From positions 221,501,997-221,565,996 of the forward strand of contig NC_045429.1 of assembly GCF_902635505.1 (NCBI RefSeq): a stretch of 64,000 nt of DNA, read 5' to 3'. Made by a program: the position numbers and the translations under genes. The DNA comes from Sarcophilus harrisii (Eukaryota > Chordata > Mammalia > Dasyuromorphia > Dasyuridae). The notes under the pieces are model-generated. The model ran no database searches. It was not told the origin of the DNA and worked only from the letters and a program-made list of their open reading frames with translations. Below, piece after piece: positions 1 to 12,900 of this stretch (position 1 is its first letter; each line of letters starts with the position of its first letter).

Positions 1-868
1 TGGGTCTATTCAAATGTAGTTGACTTTCCATTCAACTTTTCTCATAAGAGTTATAAATGCATTGGCCAGCAAGAAGTAATTAGATCTTATATTAAATCCT
101 TTTTTTTTTTTTCCATTTCAGCAGACATTTGTTAAGGTCTAGCAACACACAAGGCACTGTCTTGGGCACTTTTTATGAAAGCAGTCTTTCAGTCTTTGTC
201 TTTGAGGAGCTTTCCTTTTATTGTGATATTGTGATAACTATGCTTAGTTCTGTTCCTGCTATGTCAGTGCTTCCTAGGGCAGTATTCATGTTAACCATTA
301 AATTTGAGGTGAAAAAAAAATTGATGAAAGGGCTTCTTTTTACAAGAGCGGCATACTAGGGACAGCTAGGTGGCACAGTGGATAGAGTACCAGCCCTGAA
401 GTCAGGACCTGAGTTCAAATCTGGCCTCAGACACTTAACATTTCCTATCTGTGTGATCTGGGGCAAGTCACTTAACTCTAATGGCCTCAGCAAAAAAAAA
501 AAAAAAAAAAAGTGGCATGCTCAGGAACTCTTGATAGGCAAAATCAGATCAGTTCTGTCTTGTTTAAGAACCCCTTTTGTAACAAATTACAGTTTTTATA
601 TGGTGAATGATATTTGTGTAGTAGGTAATCTGAAAATAACATGACATTTATAATATAGATCTGCATAAGAATTGTGCTGTTTAAAATAATTTGCTTTTTA
701 CATTTTGTTAGCACCAAGTGATGTTAGCAGGAATTTAATTTTTAAAGAATCAATTATTAATGTAATCTCATTGTTGGATGTTTTCTTCTAGTTCATGAAA
801 AGTTATAACATCTTTTTAGTGTTAATCTATAGTAAAAATATTTAACTGTACATAATCTGAATTTTCAG
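1..868. other. SNX14: SNX14 intron, left end of window
   Basis: AT-rich intron. It holds a T run at about 101-112, a short L2-like scrap at about 118-170 (acatttgttaaggt... aaggcactgtct), and the SINE at 357-511. Nothing else was recognised and no splice-flanked coding exon was found. Confidence 0.6.
357..511 (+). repeat. tRNA-derived marsupial SINE (WSINE1-like)
   Basis: It starts ggacagctaggtggcacag, carries A- and B-box-like segments (agttcaaatctggcct), the CORE-like 'ggcaagtcacttaac', and an A tail of about 20. The flanks gcggcata (before) and gtggcatg (after) are a possible target duplication. Confidence 0.85.
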
Positions 869-992
869 CTTTTTAATGACCTATTCAAGAACAATGCAAA
901 CCGTGCTGAGAACACAGAGAGAAAACAAAATCAGAATTATTTTATGGAAATGATGACTGTAGAGGGTGTCTATGATTACTTAATGTATGTAG
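869..992 (+). CDS. SNX14: SNX14 coding exon, sixth from the end
   Basis: 124 nt, phase 0 to phase 1. The acceptor is attttcag before 869 and the donor is gtaagg at 993. It encodes 41 residues (LFNDLFK...YDYLMYV) plus the first base of a split Gly codon. The start of the sorting-nexin C-terminal domain is here. No earlier SNX14 exon is visible in 1-868. Confidence 0.96.
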
Positions 993-3900
993 GTAAGGGA
1001 TGATTTTTTCATTCAATTTTATTTTGTGTCAAATGCCTAATGATGCATCCACAATGTATCCAACTTTAGAATCTGTTTCTGATTGGAGATTAAGATGTTT
1101 TTTAACACAATGTTGTCGATCAGAATTAATCACTTATATGTTAAAGTTGTTAATCAGTAGTCTTTGTGTGTGCCATGTTGATATGCCAGTTAGCATAATT
1201 TATATATGCTTTACTTATAAATATCAGAAAAGACCAATTTATATTAACAGAAGGTAATATATTATTGTTTTCAGGTCGAGTAGTTTTCAGGATCCCTGAT
1301 TGGTTTCATCATTTCTTGATGGGAATACGAATCCTCTTGAAAAATACTTTAGAGACATATACTGATTACTATCTGCAGTGCAAACTAGAGCAGCTATTTC
1401 AGGAACACCGTTTAGTGTCACTTATAACACTTCTTAGAGGTTTGTATTTTTCATTTTTATATTATCTGTTTTGTTTGCTTTTTTGAGTAATTATCATATA
1501 TATATCACTGAGAAAATTTTGTGATAATTTGGAGAAAGATATTTGTGTGCATGTTGTCTATTTATGTTAATATTCCTTTGAAGTATGGTCTTGTATTTTT
1601 TTCCTACAAAATGCAGCAGTATTTCATTCTAAATTGAAATAAAAATCAAAAATATATTCTATCAAATAGAAGTCATTTCTATTGACAAATGTCAATAGAA
1701 GACAAAATGTCATTTATACAAAAGATAGTTATTAAGTATTCAGAGCACTGTGCTAGCCACTAAGGGAAATTCAAAACTAAATAAAGCTGCCTACATGAAG
1801 TGTGTGTTCTTTAAAGGGATATAAAGCATCTGTAAAAAAAACTTAAGTGTATAGAAATGCGACAAACAGTATTATACATTTCAAGGAAGATAAGAAATGA
1901 CATGACTTTGGCTTCATTTAGGGATTGACAGCTGGGCCTTGAAGAACAAGATTGCTTTTAACTGGTGAATTTTAGGGGAGAGGAAGAGCACCCCAAATTT
2001 CCAGAATATGCCATGAGGAATCATAAAGAGGAAATGAAAAGGGAACACTGGGAGCAAAGTATTAGTATACAGTGCATTAAGGAGAATAATTTGAGACATA
2101 GAAAAGATAAGTTGGAATTATATTGGGGACACTATAGAACAGCAACCTAGATTTTACCTAGTAGATTATGGAAAACCACTGGAGGCTTTTCCAGAGAATT
2201 ATGTGATTATGGTCGGAACTATGCATTAGGAAGATTACTTAAGCAGAAGTTTGTAAAATGGATTGGAGAGGAAAGAGACTTATTTGGAAACAATTATAGT
2301 AGTCCACATAATGGGAAACTGAATTGTGATGGCAGCAGGAGGATTCAATACCTCATTGGATGTGGCAAAGTGAGTGAAAGAGGAGAGTGGTTTCTGACTC
2401 AGATTTCTGGCCTAAGTGATTGAAGGAAATATTGGCATCATTAAAAGACATATAAAAGGTAAGAATAAAGACAGGCTTTCTTGGCAGAAGAGATAAAAGA
2501 GTTTAGTATTAGATATATTGATACTCTGGAAATACTTAGGGAACAATCATATTTTTCATATGTATATAGGAAAAAATAATAGGAAAAATGTATGTATATA
2601 GGAAAAAAACTTTAGAAAAAATAATGAAGTTCATTTGAGGTAAATGTAGTTAAAATGGAAATTAGGAGAATAAGAATCACACAGGCTTAAAAATAAGTAT
2701 AAACATTTCTATTCCCCTTTAATACATATATATATATTTTAAGATTCCACTATCCCTTCCTATTGCATCATTATTTATTATTAATTTCATTTTAGTATGG
2801 TCTATAAATGTAACAGAATCTTTTTTTTTTTCCTGTATTTTTGCCCATTTCATCTTGGTAGCCCAGTGTAGGATCAGCTTTTTTTTTTTTTTTTTTTTGG
2901 TAGGTTTCATGAACATTGAAGGAAAAAAGCTAATATTCTTTTTTTTTTTTTTTTTAATTAGGGTCTCCATGTAGCTATTAGACCTAAATTTTTTTTTTTT
3001 TTGGATCTATTTTATTTTATTGTGAAACTGGATCATAGAATACATAAATAGCAATGTAATGTTGATTTGGGGCAGTTTAACAAAGTACTAAATCAATAAT
3101 AGGTTATTTTTTATACAACCAAGGAATTTTTTTTTTAATTTAATAGCCTTTTATTTACAGGTTATATGTATGGGTAACTTTACAGCATTGACAATTGCCA
3201 AACCTCTTGTTTCAGTTTTTCCTCTCTTACTCCCCACTCCTTCCCCCAGATGGCAGGATGACCACTAGATGTTAAATATATTAGAATATAAATTAGATAC
3301 ACAATAAGTATACTTGACCAAACCGTTATTTTGCTGTACAAAAAGAATCAGACTCTGAAATATTGTACAATTAGCTTGTGAAGGAAATCAAAAATGCAGG
3401 TGTACAAAAATATAGGCATTGGGAATTCAATGTAATGGTTTTTAGTCATTTCCCAGAGTTATTTCGCTGGGCGTAGCTGGTTCAGTTCATTACTGCTCCA
3501 TTGGAAATGATTTGGTTGATCTCATTGCTGAGGGTGGCCAGATCCATCAGAACTGGTCATCATCTAGTATTGTTGTTGAAGTATATAATGATCTCTTGGC
3601 CCTGCTCATTTCACTCAGCATCAGTTCGTGTAAGTCTCTCCAGGCCTTTCTGAAATTATCCTGTTGGTCATTTCTAACAGACCAATAATATTCCATAATA
3701 TTCATATACCACAATTTATTCAGCCATTCTCCAACTGATGGACATCCACTCAGTTTCCAGTTTCTAGCCACTACAAAAAGGGCTGCCACAAACATTCGTG
3801 CACATACAAGACCTAAATTATCTAATACTCTTATTAGCTCCCCAATTCTTTTTTATTACTTTTTTTTGTTGGATTGATCATATTTGATAGTGGTCTGTTT

Positions 3901-6900
3901 AAAAATCTTCTATTTCTGTTTTTGTCTAGTTTTCATGAAAGATTATAATGTTTTCCTTTATAAATTTTGATTCTTCGTTATTAGATGTTTTTGGACTTGA
4001 TGTACTCTCACTTGTATAAATCCTTTTAAGTATAATATTTTGACTAGCTTAAAAAAAAAAAAAAACATTTTCTGGTCGAAATTCAGCTTTGTTGTTCTAA
4101 GTTCCCCTTACACTTGTAAGGGAAATAAGTATTTGTAAATGCCTACTATGTGCCAGGCATTACAAAGTGCTAGGGATACAAAGAAAGGCAAAAGATAATC
4201 CTAGCTCTCAAGAAGCTCACATTCTAATGGGGGAGACAACATGCAAACATCTTTATACAAATAAGATACAGGATAGATTGGAGTCAAAAGAAAGAGAAGC
4301 CACTAGCATTAAAGGCTCCTTGTGAAAAGTTAAATTTTAGCTGGGTCTTGAAACCAGGAGCTAGAGGTGAGAAGGGACAAAATTACAAGCCTGAGGGACA
4401 GCTGGTTAAAATGCCCTGAGTCAAGAGATGGAGTATCTTTTTCAAGGAATAGCAAGGAAAGCCAGTGTCACTGATTAGAGGAGAAAGGAGTAAGGTATAA
4501 GAAGATTGGAAAGATGGTGGTGAGGATGATGGCAAAGGGCTGAGAAAAAGCCAATCAGAACTTAATATTTGATCCTGGTGCTAGATCCTGGCATTTCTTG
4601 ACTTGGGGGCTTTGAGTAAGAGGAGGTTTGACATTTCCTTAATGTAACTTCTAGAAGATCATAGATAGCTGAGTGGAAGATGGCCTGGAGTGGGAGATCC
4701 TAACCAGAAGGCAGGGATACCTGCACTAAGGTGGTGCTAGAGTCAGAGGAGATATGGTGGCATATATGAGAGATATTACAAAGGTAAAACCAGTAGGACT
4801 TGGCAACATATAGAATATAGGGAATGAGAGTCTGGAGCTGCAGCCCACATATTCTGTGACTCTGGGTTGGCTGATAGTATCATCTTAAAGCAATAGGAAA
4901 GTTAGATGTTGGTTCATTGGGGTTTTCAGTTATGTCTGACTCTTTGTGACCCCATTTGGGGTATTCTTGGCAAAGATATTTGAGTGTTTTGTTATTTCCT
5001 TCTTCAGATCATTTTATAGATGAAGAAACGGAGGGAAACAGAGATAAGTGACTTGCCTAGCGTTACATTGCTAGTAAATTTCTGAGGCCAGATTTGAACT
5101 CAGGAGGAAGTATCTTCCTGACTCTAGACTGGGTGTTCTATCTATTGCACCACCTAGCTGCTCTGATACCACTGGTAGCAAAGGCCAAACATTGGAAGTC
5201 CCTTTTATACTGCCACAAGTTTTGGAGAAAAGAATGTATTTGTTAAGTTTAATGATGTGTATGAGACATTCATTTTAGAGATAGTTGGTTGACATTTGGA
5301 GATGAGAGTCTGGAGAGTTAGGAAAAGAGTTTAAGACTGGATAAGAAGATTTGAGATTCTTCAACATAGAGATGATAATTAAATCTATAGGAGCTGATGA
5401 GTTACCAAATGAAATCGAAGAAATAGGAGGAAGAAGAAAAGAGGGCCCAACACAGAACCTTTTGGACACCTAAACAGTGGGAGTATGACCTTATGTGAAA
5501 ATCTAGGCAACTGAGAAAGTTTACTCAAATAGGAAGGAAAAGAACCAAGATAATAGTACTATCATGAAAACTTAGAAAGAAGAAAATAACAAGTGGAGAG
5601 TGATTGACATAATCAAAAACTACAGAGAAATCAGTATAAGGATTTAGAAGAGGATATTAGATTTGGTATATGAAAGTTCTGGCAAATTTGGAGAGAGCAG
5701 TTTTAGTTGAGTGATAAGAGTTTGAACTCTGAACTGTAGAGAGAGTTCAGAATAGCGAGAGGAAAGAAAGTAAAGTCATTAATTGTTGATAGCCTAAAGC
5801 AGATTAGCCAGAAAAAGGAGGAGAAGTATAGGATGAAACCTAGTAGAGATAGACAGATCAAGTCAGGGTTTTTTGAGGATGAGGGATACAGACTCATGTT
5901 TGTAGATAGTAGGGAAGCAGCCAGCAGCAAATGGGATGAGGTGGAAATGACCAAAGGGGGATCATCATAATGATGCATAGGCTGATCTTTTAGAGAAGAT
6001 GGAATAAAAGGTGATCAGTTGTACAAATACAGTGACACCTATACATATAATTGAGATGGAGTGGAGAAGTCATGTGAAATGAGTATATTGATTTGGCAGC
6101 AACATAGCTTCATTTAGAACACTTTCTGTTTAAATGTACTTGGATTTTTGAGCTTTTTAAGCATCCTTTGACTTTCATTTTATTGTGAATTTTAGTTCAT
6201 TTATGTTTAATGTTAAAATGATTTCTCTTCAGTCACTCAGATGCGTAATATAATTTCTATTATTATTTGAGATGTCGCAAAGTCACTGTATAACAAAGTT
6301 TCTCTTGTTAATAACTTTGTAGGTTTCTTTAATTTGAACTTTCTCTTTGATGATAGTTTTACTTTGGGATTACCCTTCTTCCCTTCTCTTTTTCTTTTTT
6401 TCCCCCTTATTTCCTTCCTTTTCAATTTCTCTGAAAAACCTTCTAAAAAGGTTAGTGGTTCAGCCAGTCCAGGATTTTGAGAATTCTCACAATTTGTTGC
6501 TTTTTTGGTTTATCTTAAGTATCAATTTTTTGTTTAGACTGGAAATGGTTTTTTTCAAAATGCACTTTCAAGCTTAATGTGCCTTCTCTAAGTTAAATTG
6601 CTCTGTAAGATATAAATATATCAAACAATCATTAATCAATTAACTCAGCTCCTTATCAGCATTACTGATCCTTGAAGTTTTTGTCCAAGTTTCTACCTTC
6701 CAATTTTTTTGGAATTGGCTAAAGCCTCCCCTACCTTTAGGGTCTCTTAAAATTCATCATTCCTCAGTTTTTCTCTTGGATAAAAACAATGTCAAAGATC
6801 TGATTATAATGTTCCACAAAGTGCACTTCCAGCCCTTCAGTAATGTAGGCTGCAAGATCATAATAATCCTTCTTGTTCTCTGCAGGGAGAATGACACAGG

Positions 6901-9900
6901 TGACCCCTGCTCTTTTGGCTGCAATGGTCTTCTCCTTAATGCCTCCCACAGGAAGGATCTTGCCAGTGAGAGACACCTCTCCTGTCATGGCCACATTCTG
7001 CCGAATGGGCTGGTTCATGGCTAAGGAGAGCAGTGCTGTGACAATGGTGCAGCCGGCACTGGGTCCATCCTTGGGGGTTGCACCTGCAGGCACATGAAGG
7101 TGGATGTGTGAGGTCAAAAGGAAATCATTAGATGGGTTTTCATTCATTAAGAATGCCCGGGCAAATGTGTAGGCAATCCTGGTACTTTCTTTCATGACAT
7201 CCCCCAGCTGACCTGTCACTTCTAGGCTCCCATCTTTACTATCTTTTTCCTTGGGCCTCCGGAGCAAGGTTTCAATGAACAAGGTAGAGCCTCCCATGGC
7301 TGTCCATGCCAGACCCATGACAACACCTGGTGGTGTTACATCATACATGCGTTCTGCAGTAAAGATGGGTTTCCCTACAAAGTCCTGTAGATTCTCTGGT
7401 GTTATTTCCACATACTTCGTCTTCCCACTGACTATCTTATAGACACATTTTCTTAACAGCTTCTCCACCTGCTTCTGCAGGTTTCTGACACCACTCTCCC
7501 GGCAGTATTGCTTGATGAGAAGAGTCAACACATCTGATGAGATTTTAGCCTTGCTTTCATCGAGACCACACAGGGCACGGGCATGTGGAAGCAGGTAACG
7601 CTCTGCAATGGCGAGTTTTTCCTCAGCCACATAGCCAGAGACATTGATCATTTCCATCCTATCTCTCACAGGGTCAGGGATGGTTTCTGTAATATTGGCT
7701 GTGCAGATGAAAAGAACCTTGGACAGATCTACTGGCACATCTAGGTAGTGGTCCAGGAAGCTGGAGTTTTGTTCTGGATCTAGAAGCTCAAGCAGTGCAG
7801 AAGAGGGGTCTCCCTGATAGCTCCGCCCGATCTTATCCACTTCATCGATCAGAATCAAGGGGTTTTCTGTCTGGGTTTTTTTCAGACACTGGATAATCTT
7901 CCCTGGCATGGCCCCAACATATGTTCTCCTGTGCCCCTTTATTTCTGCCACGTCAGTCATGCCTCCAATACTGAAATGGAAATATTCTCTACTCAAAGCT
8001 CTTGCAATGGAACGTGCAATGCTTGTCTTGCCCACTCCTGGAGGGCCATAGAAACAAAGGATCTTCCCTTGTGTTGATCCTCGAAGTTGGCTCACAGCAA
8101 TAAATTCTAAGATGCGTTTCTTGATGTCTTCCATGCCATAATGATCTTCCTCCAAGACTTCCTTGGCTCGGACTAGATCCAGATTCTCATCACCACATTT
8201 GCCCCAGGGTATGGAAGTCAACCAATCCAAGTAATTTCGGGTGATACTGAACTCTGATGAATGATTATCCAAAAAGCCCAGTTTCCTCATCTCTTCATCA
8301 ATCACTTGCATGACATGCTTGGGAACAACAAGGTCCTCTAAACGTTCTCGGAATCTTTCCTCGATGGCATCTTTGTCTTCTTTTTCCAGGCCTAGCTCTT
8401 TCTTGATAATTTTTAGCTGCTCTTGCAAAAGGTACTTGCGATGAGTTTGCTTGATTTTCTCTTCCACCTCCTGGCCTAGACGTTGTTGTAGTTTGTTCAG
8501 CGCATATTCCTTCTTGAGCAGAGAGAGGGACTTGTAGAGCCGATTTGGAATATTTGTTTCTTCCAAGACATCCTGCAGTTCTTGAGATGTGGCTCCTGTC
8601 AGTGCTGCCCCCATGTCACTCAGGAAGATGGGATTGTCTAGAGGTCTCTGCCCAACCTGCATCATCTGAATCACAGACTCTCTATAGAGGGGATTCAAAG
8701 CAATGATATCCCGAATTGTCTTCACAACCTCTGCGATAAGGGCTTTCACTTCCTCATTGATTTGGAGGTTTTCATGGATTACATTTTCCACTTCCACCAT
8801 CAGTATTTCATCACCAGAACTGGTGGCAGATTTTATCACCAGGTCCATCACTTGGTCCTTGGCACCTTGGTCCTCCTCCGCCTCCTTGGCTCGTTGGGAT
8901 TTTTTTCTTTTTTTCCTTTTATTTTCTAGCTTCAGTTCATCAGGCTTTATTTGTTTGTTTATTCGAATCCTTCTGTGTCCCATAACTATCATACGCAATT
9001 TTTCCCCGTGAAGCTGCATTTCATGAATGTCAACAAAAGTTCCCGTGTGGTAAATTTCATTCAGGTTCTCAACCACATCAGATTCATTGTTGTCATCTCT
9101 CTTTAGAAAGACACCTGCATACGGCTGGGCAAGGTGAGCTTTCTTTCTCAGCAGGTCAACCAACTTCTTGTTTTTAACCTCAATGATCTTGATGAAGCGA
9201 GGGAACACGGGGTTGCGGGAGATGGGGATGAGCGGCACATGGGGAAATTTCTCTGGGATCATCATGGGTGTGAGGGCATTGGTGTCAGGGTCTTCCTCAC
9301 TCCCTACCCCGTCTGTGGCTCCAGGCCAGTCTTTGTCCCCGCCCCCAGGGCTCTCCTTGTAGTTGTTGGGGCCATTTGCCTGGGTACAGCTGCTCTGGAT
9401 GCTGGCCTCATCCCACACTCCCCAGCACCCCGCCACGCCCTGCACCGGGGCTCCCCGGCCACAGAAGGCCCAGGCTGCTGACGCGCTGCTCGCCAGCCCT
9501 CTCGGCAGCCGCCTCAGCAGCTGCACCCGGGCTACGGGGAGCCCCTGCTTGCCGCCCCGGTCCCCAAGGCCGGCCAGCAGAGGGGGCCGCAACCCCGGCG
9601 CTAGCCCTAGCTGCCTAGTGACTCCCCATAGGCCCAAACAGCCTCTGCTTGCCGCCATGCCTGTCTCATCCTGAGGGACCCCACTTCCTCTTGTCACTTC
9701 TTTCTCTTCTGAAGGGAGCTGCCCTTGTGTCATTTCCGCCTCTTGTGATGGGAACCCCCTTAGGTCATTTCCGCCTCATTCCATGAAATTTCTGCCTCTT
9801 GTGAAGGGATCCGCCCACTTGTCTCCAACTCTATGCTCAACAGGCAGACCAAGGTAGTTCCCTGTGCAAATGCCTGAGCCGTACCCCGCCCACTTCTGCC

Positions 9901-12900
9901 TCACTCTCTGACCAGCCCTCCCCCCAGTTTTCCTCTAGTATCAGTTCTTTTAAATACTTCTCTTTTTGGCTAAGGATTCTCGTTCAAAGATTTCTTTGAA
10001 AAATAATTTGTGATCAGACAAGTGAGGATCACAGAAGATTATTAAATGGGCAATTTTTATTTTGCACAAACAAGACCATTGCAGTCAATAATTAGAAAGA
10101 AAGTTGGAAACTGTTTCTAATATTAAATTTTTTTTAAATTACAAATTCTCTCACCCCCTCACTTATTGAAAATGCAGGTAATTTGATGTCAGTTATGCAT
10201 TCGAAGTCTTGCAAAACTTATATTGGCCAGGTTGCATAAACAGCAAAAATCAAGAAAAAAGTATGCTTCATTCTGTACTCAGAGGTCATCACTTCTCTCT
10301 GGAGGTGGATAGCATCTTTCAGGTTTGGTGAATCTTTAGGAGTTATCATGAAAGTTAAGGGTCATTTGGAATTCTCTTGGATCTTTGTCTTGATATCAGA
10401 GTAGCCAAATCTTTCACAGTTGGTTACCTTTAATTAAAATTTAAAAATACTCCCAAAAGGAAGTATTTCTGTTACTTTGTATAATGTTCTCTTTCTGTTC
10501 ACTTCTCTTTGCATCAGTTATACTTTTTCTCAGGTTTTTTTGAAACCATCCTGCTTGTCATTTCTTATAGCACAGTATTAATCCATCATATTCATATATT
10601 ATTAGTTGTTCAGCAATTTCACACTTGGTTGGCATCCCCTCAAATTTCAATTATTCCAAATATTTTTGTGTATATGGTCCTTTTCCCTTTGCTTTGATCT
10701 CTATGGCTTGTAGATTAAGTAGTGGCCTACTACTTAGATCAGCTGGAGTTGGGATGAAATTTTCTCATAAATGTCTATTTCTCAAATATATAAAAGAACT
10801 AAATCACATTTATAAAAGTAAGATTCATTCACCAATTGGTAAATGGCCAAAATAATATCAGCATAGTTTTCAGAAGAAGAAATCAAAGCTATTAATCAAA
10901 AGTAAGGGGAAAATTTCTTAATCAGTAATAATAAGAGAAATTCAGATGAAAACAATATTGAGGTACTAGTTCACATCTATCAGATTGGCAAACCATGGCA
11001 GAAAAGGAAACTGACAAATGTTGGAAGGAATGTGGTAAAATAGGTACACTAATGCAGTGTTGGTGGCCTTGTGAAATGCTGTATTTTGGAAAGCAATTTG
11101 GAACTTTGTTGAAAGGGTTATAAAATTATATATACCTAGGGGCAGCTAGGTGGCGCAGTGTATAGAGCACTAGCCCTATAGTTAGGAGGACCTGAGTTCA
11201 ACTTTGGTCTCAAACACTTAACACTTCCTAGCTACGTGATCCTGGGCAAGTCATTCAACCCAAATTGCCTCAGCAAAACAAAACAAAATTATATATACTT
11301 TTTTTTTAAACCAGTACCAGTACTAGTTCCACATTCCCAGGACACCAAGAAAAAGGAAAATTACCCATATATACAAAAAGTTATAACATCTCTTTTTATG
11401 GTAACAAAGAATAGAAAATTGAGGGAATACCTAATAGTTGGGGAATGGTGGAACAAGTAGTGACATGTGATTGTGATAGAATATTAATGTAGAATTAGAA
11501 ATCATTTTTAAACTTTTTTTCTTGCCTTTTAATTTTTTTTTGGCAAATAGCTAATAGGGAAGTATATTTTGCATGACATAATATATATAATGATTATTTT
11601 AGTGTTGGCCTTCCCCGTGGGCGGGTGGCACCTGGAAGAAGGGAGAGAATTTGGAAATGAAAATTTTAAAAGGTCAGAAAAACAATCAAGTATCTAAAAA
11701 ATTAACGATTTTAGTCTTCACCTTAAAAAAAAACAAACAAACCAAAAAAACAACAACTCAGAAACCCACATACTTCCTGAAAGTAGATGGGCCTTTTTGT
11801 AAATGTTTCTAGATCTTTTTGCTTTTAAAATATCTACCCCTCACAATTTTTAACTAATCTGTTCTCAGTCAAGATTTTGTATACATTTCACATTTTTCTC
11901 TTTAATTAATAAAATTGTTACTCAGCCTACTCTTTTGCTAGAATAGATAATATTATAATAGATAATAATAGAATCCTAGGAACAGGAGTGAGGTCAAAAA
12001 ACACTGCTATTTATTGGTTAAAACTCTGAATGAAATTTAGGTTAAGAGGATGACTGTCTAAATTGGTCTACTTGTGCAGTGCCATACCAATCAAACTGCC
12101 AAAAAATTATTTTATAGAGCTAGAAAAAATAATAACAAATGTTATCTGAAAGAACAAAAGGGAATTAATGGAAAAAAAATACAAAGGATGGTGGCTTAGC
12201 AAGTCCAGACCTAAAATTCTTATAAAGCAGTAGTCCTAGATACCCTTACCTCTCTTGGTTCTTATAGTACTGTTCTGTATTGGATTTCCTCCTATCTCTA
12301 TGACCATTTCTCAATCTTTTTTGATAGATTCTTATACATATATTTTCCTTTAATTGTGAGTAGACTCTACTTCTGTTCAAGCACCACATTTTACATGTAA
12401 GGTTATTATTAAGGAACAGGAAGTATTTTGCAAATAATAGTCCAAAGACATCAATATTATTTATTAAGCATTTATTATGTATCAGCCACTTTATTAAGAA
12501 CTGGGAGCACAAAGAAAGGCTATAAGAGAATCACTATTGATTAGAGAAATGCAAATTAAGGCAACTCTTATGTATCACTACACATCTCTCAGATTGGCTA
12601 AAATGACAGGAAAAGATAACAACAAATATTGGAGGGGATGTGGGAAGACTGGAACACTAATGCATTGTTTGTGAAAATGTGAAATGATCCAGCCGCAGTG
12701 GAGAGTAGTTTGCTTTGCCCAAAGGACTATCAAACTGTGTATATCCTTTGATCCAGCACTGCCACTACTGGGTCTGTATCCCAAAGAAATCATAAAGGAG
12801 GGAAAAGGACCCACATGTGCAGTAATGTTTGTAGCAGCTCTTTTTGTGGTAGCAAAGAATTGGAAAATGAGTAGATGTCTATCTATTGGGCATTTGAAGG

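Noticed and set aside
118-868. Possible additional SNX14 exon before 869
   Set aside because: No frame with acceptor/donor and similarity to the preceding PX-domain region was found.
2719-2970. Lys-rich frame (KKKKKK runs)
   Set aside because: Translation of T/A homopolymer runs; not a gene.
6776-9674. Several + strand open frames of 60-115 codons across the LONP1 copy
   Set aside because: They overlap a clearly homologous 964-codon frame on the other strand and encode no recognisable protein; they are shadows of the GC-rich coding sequence.
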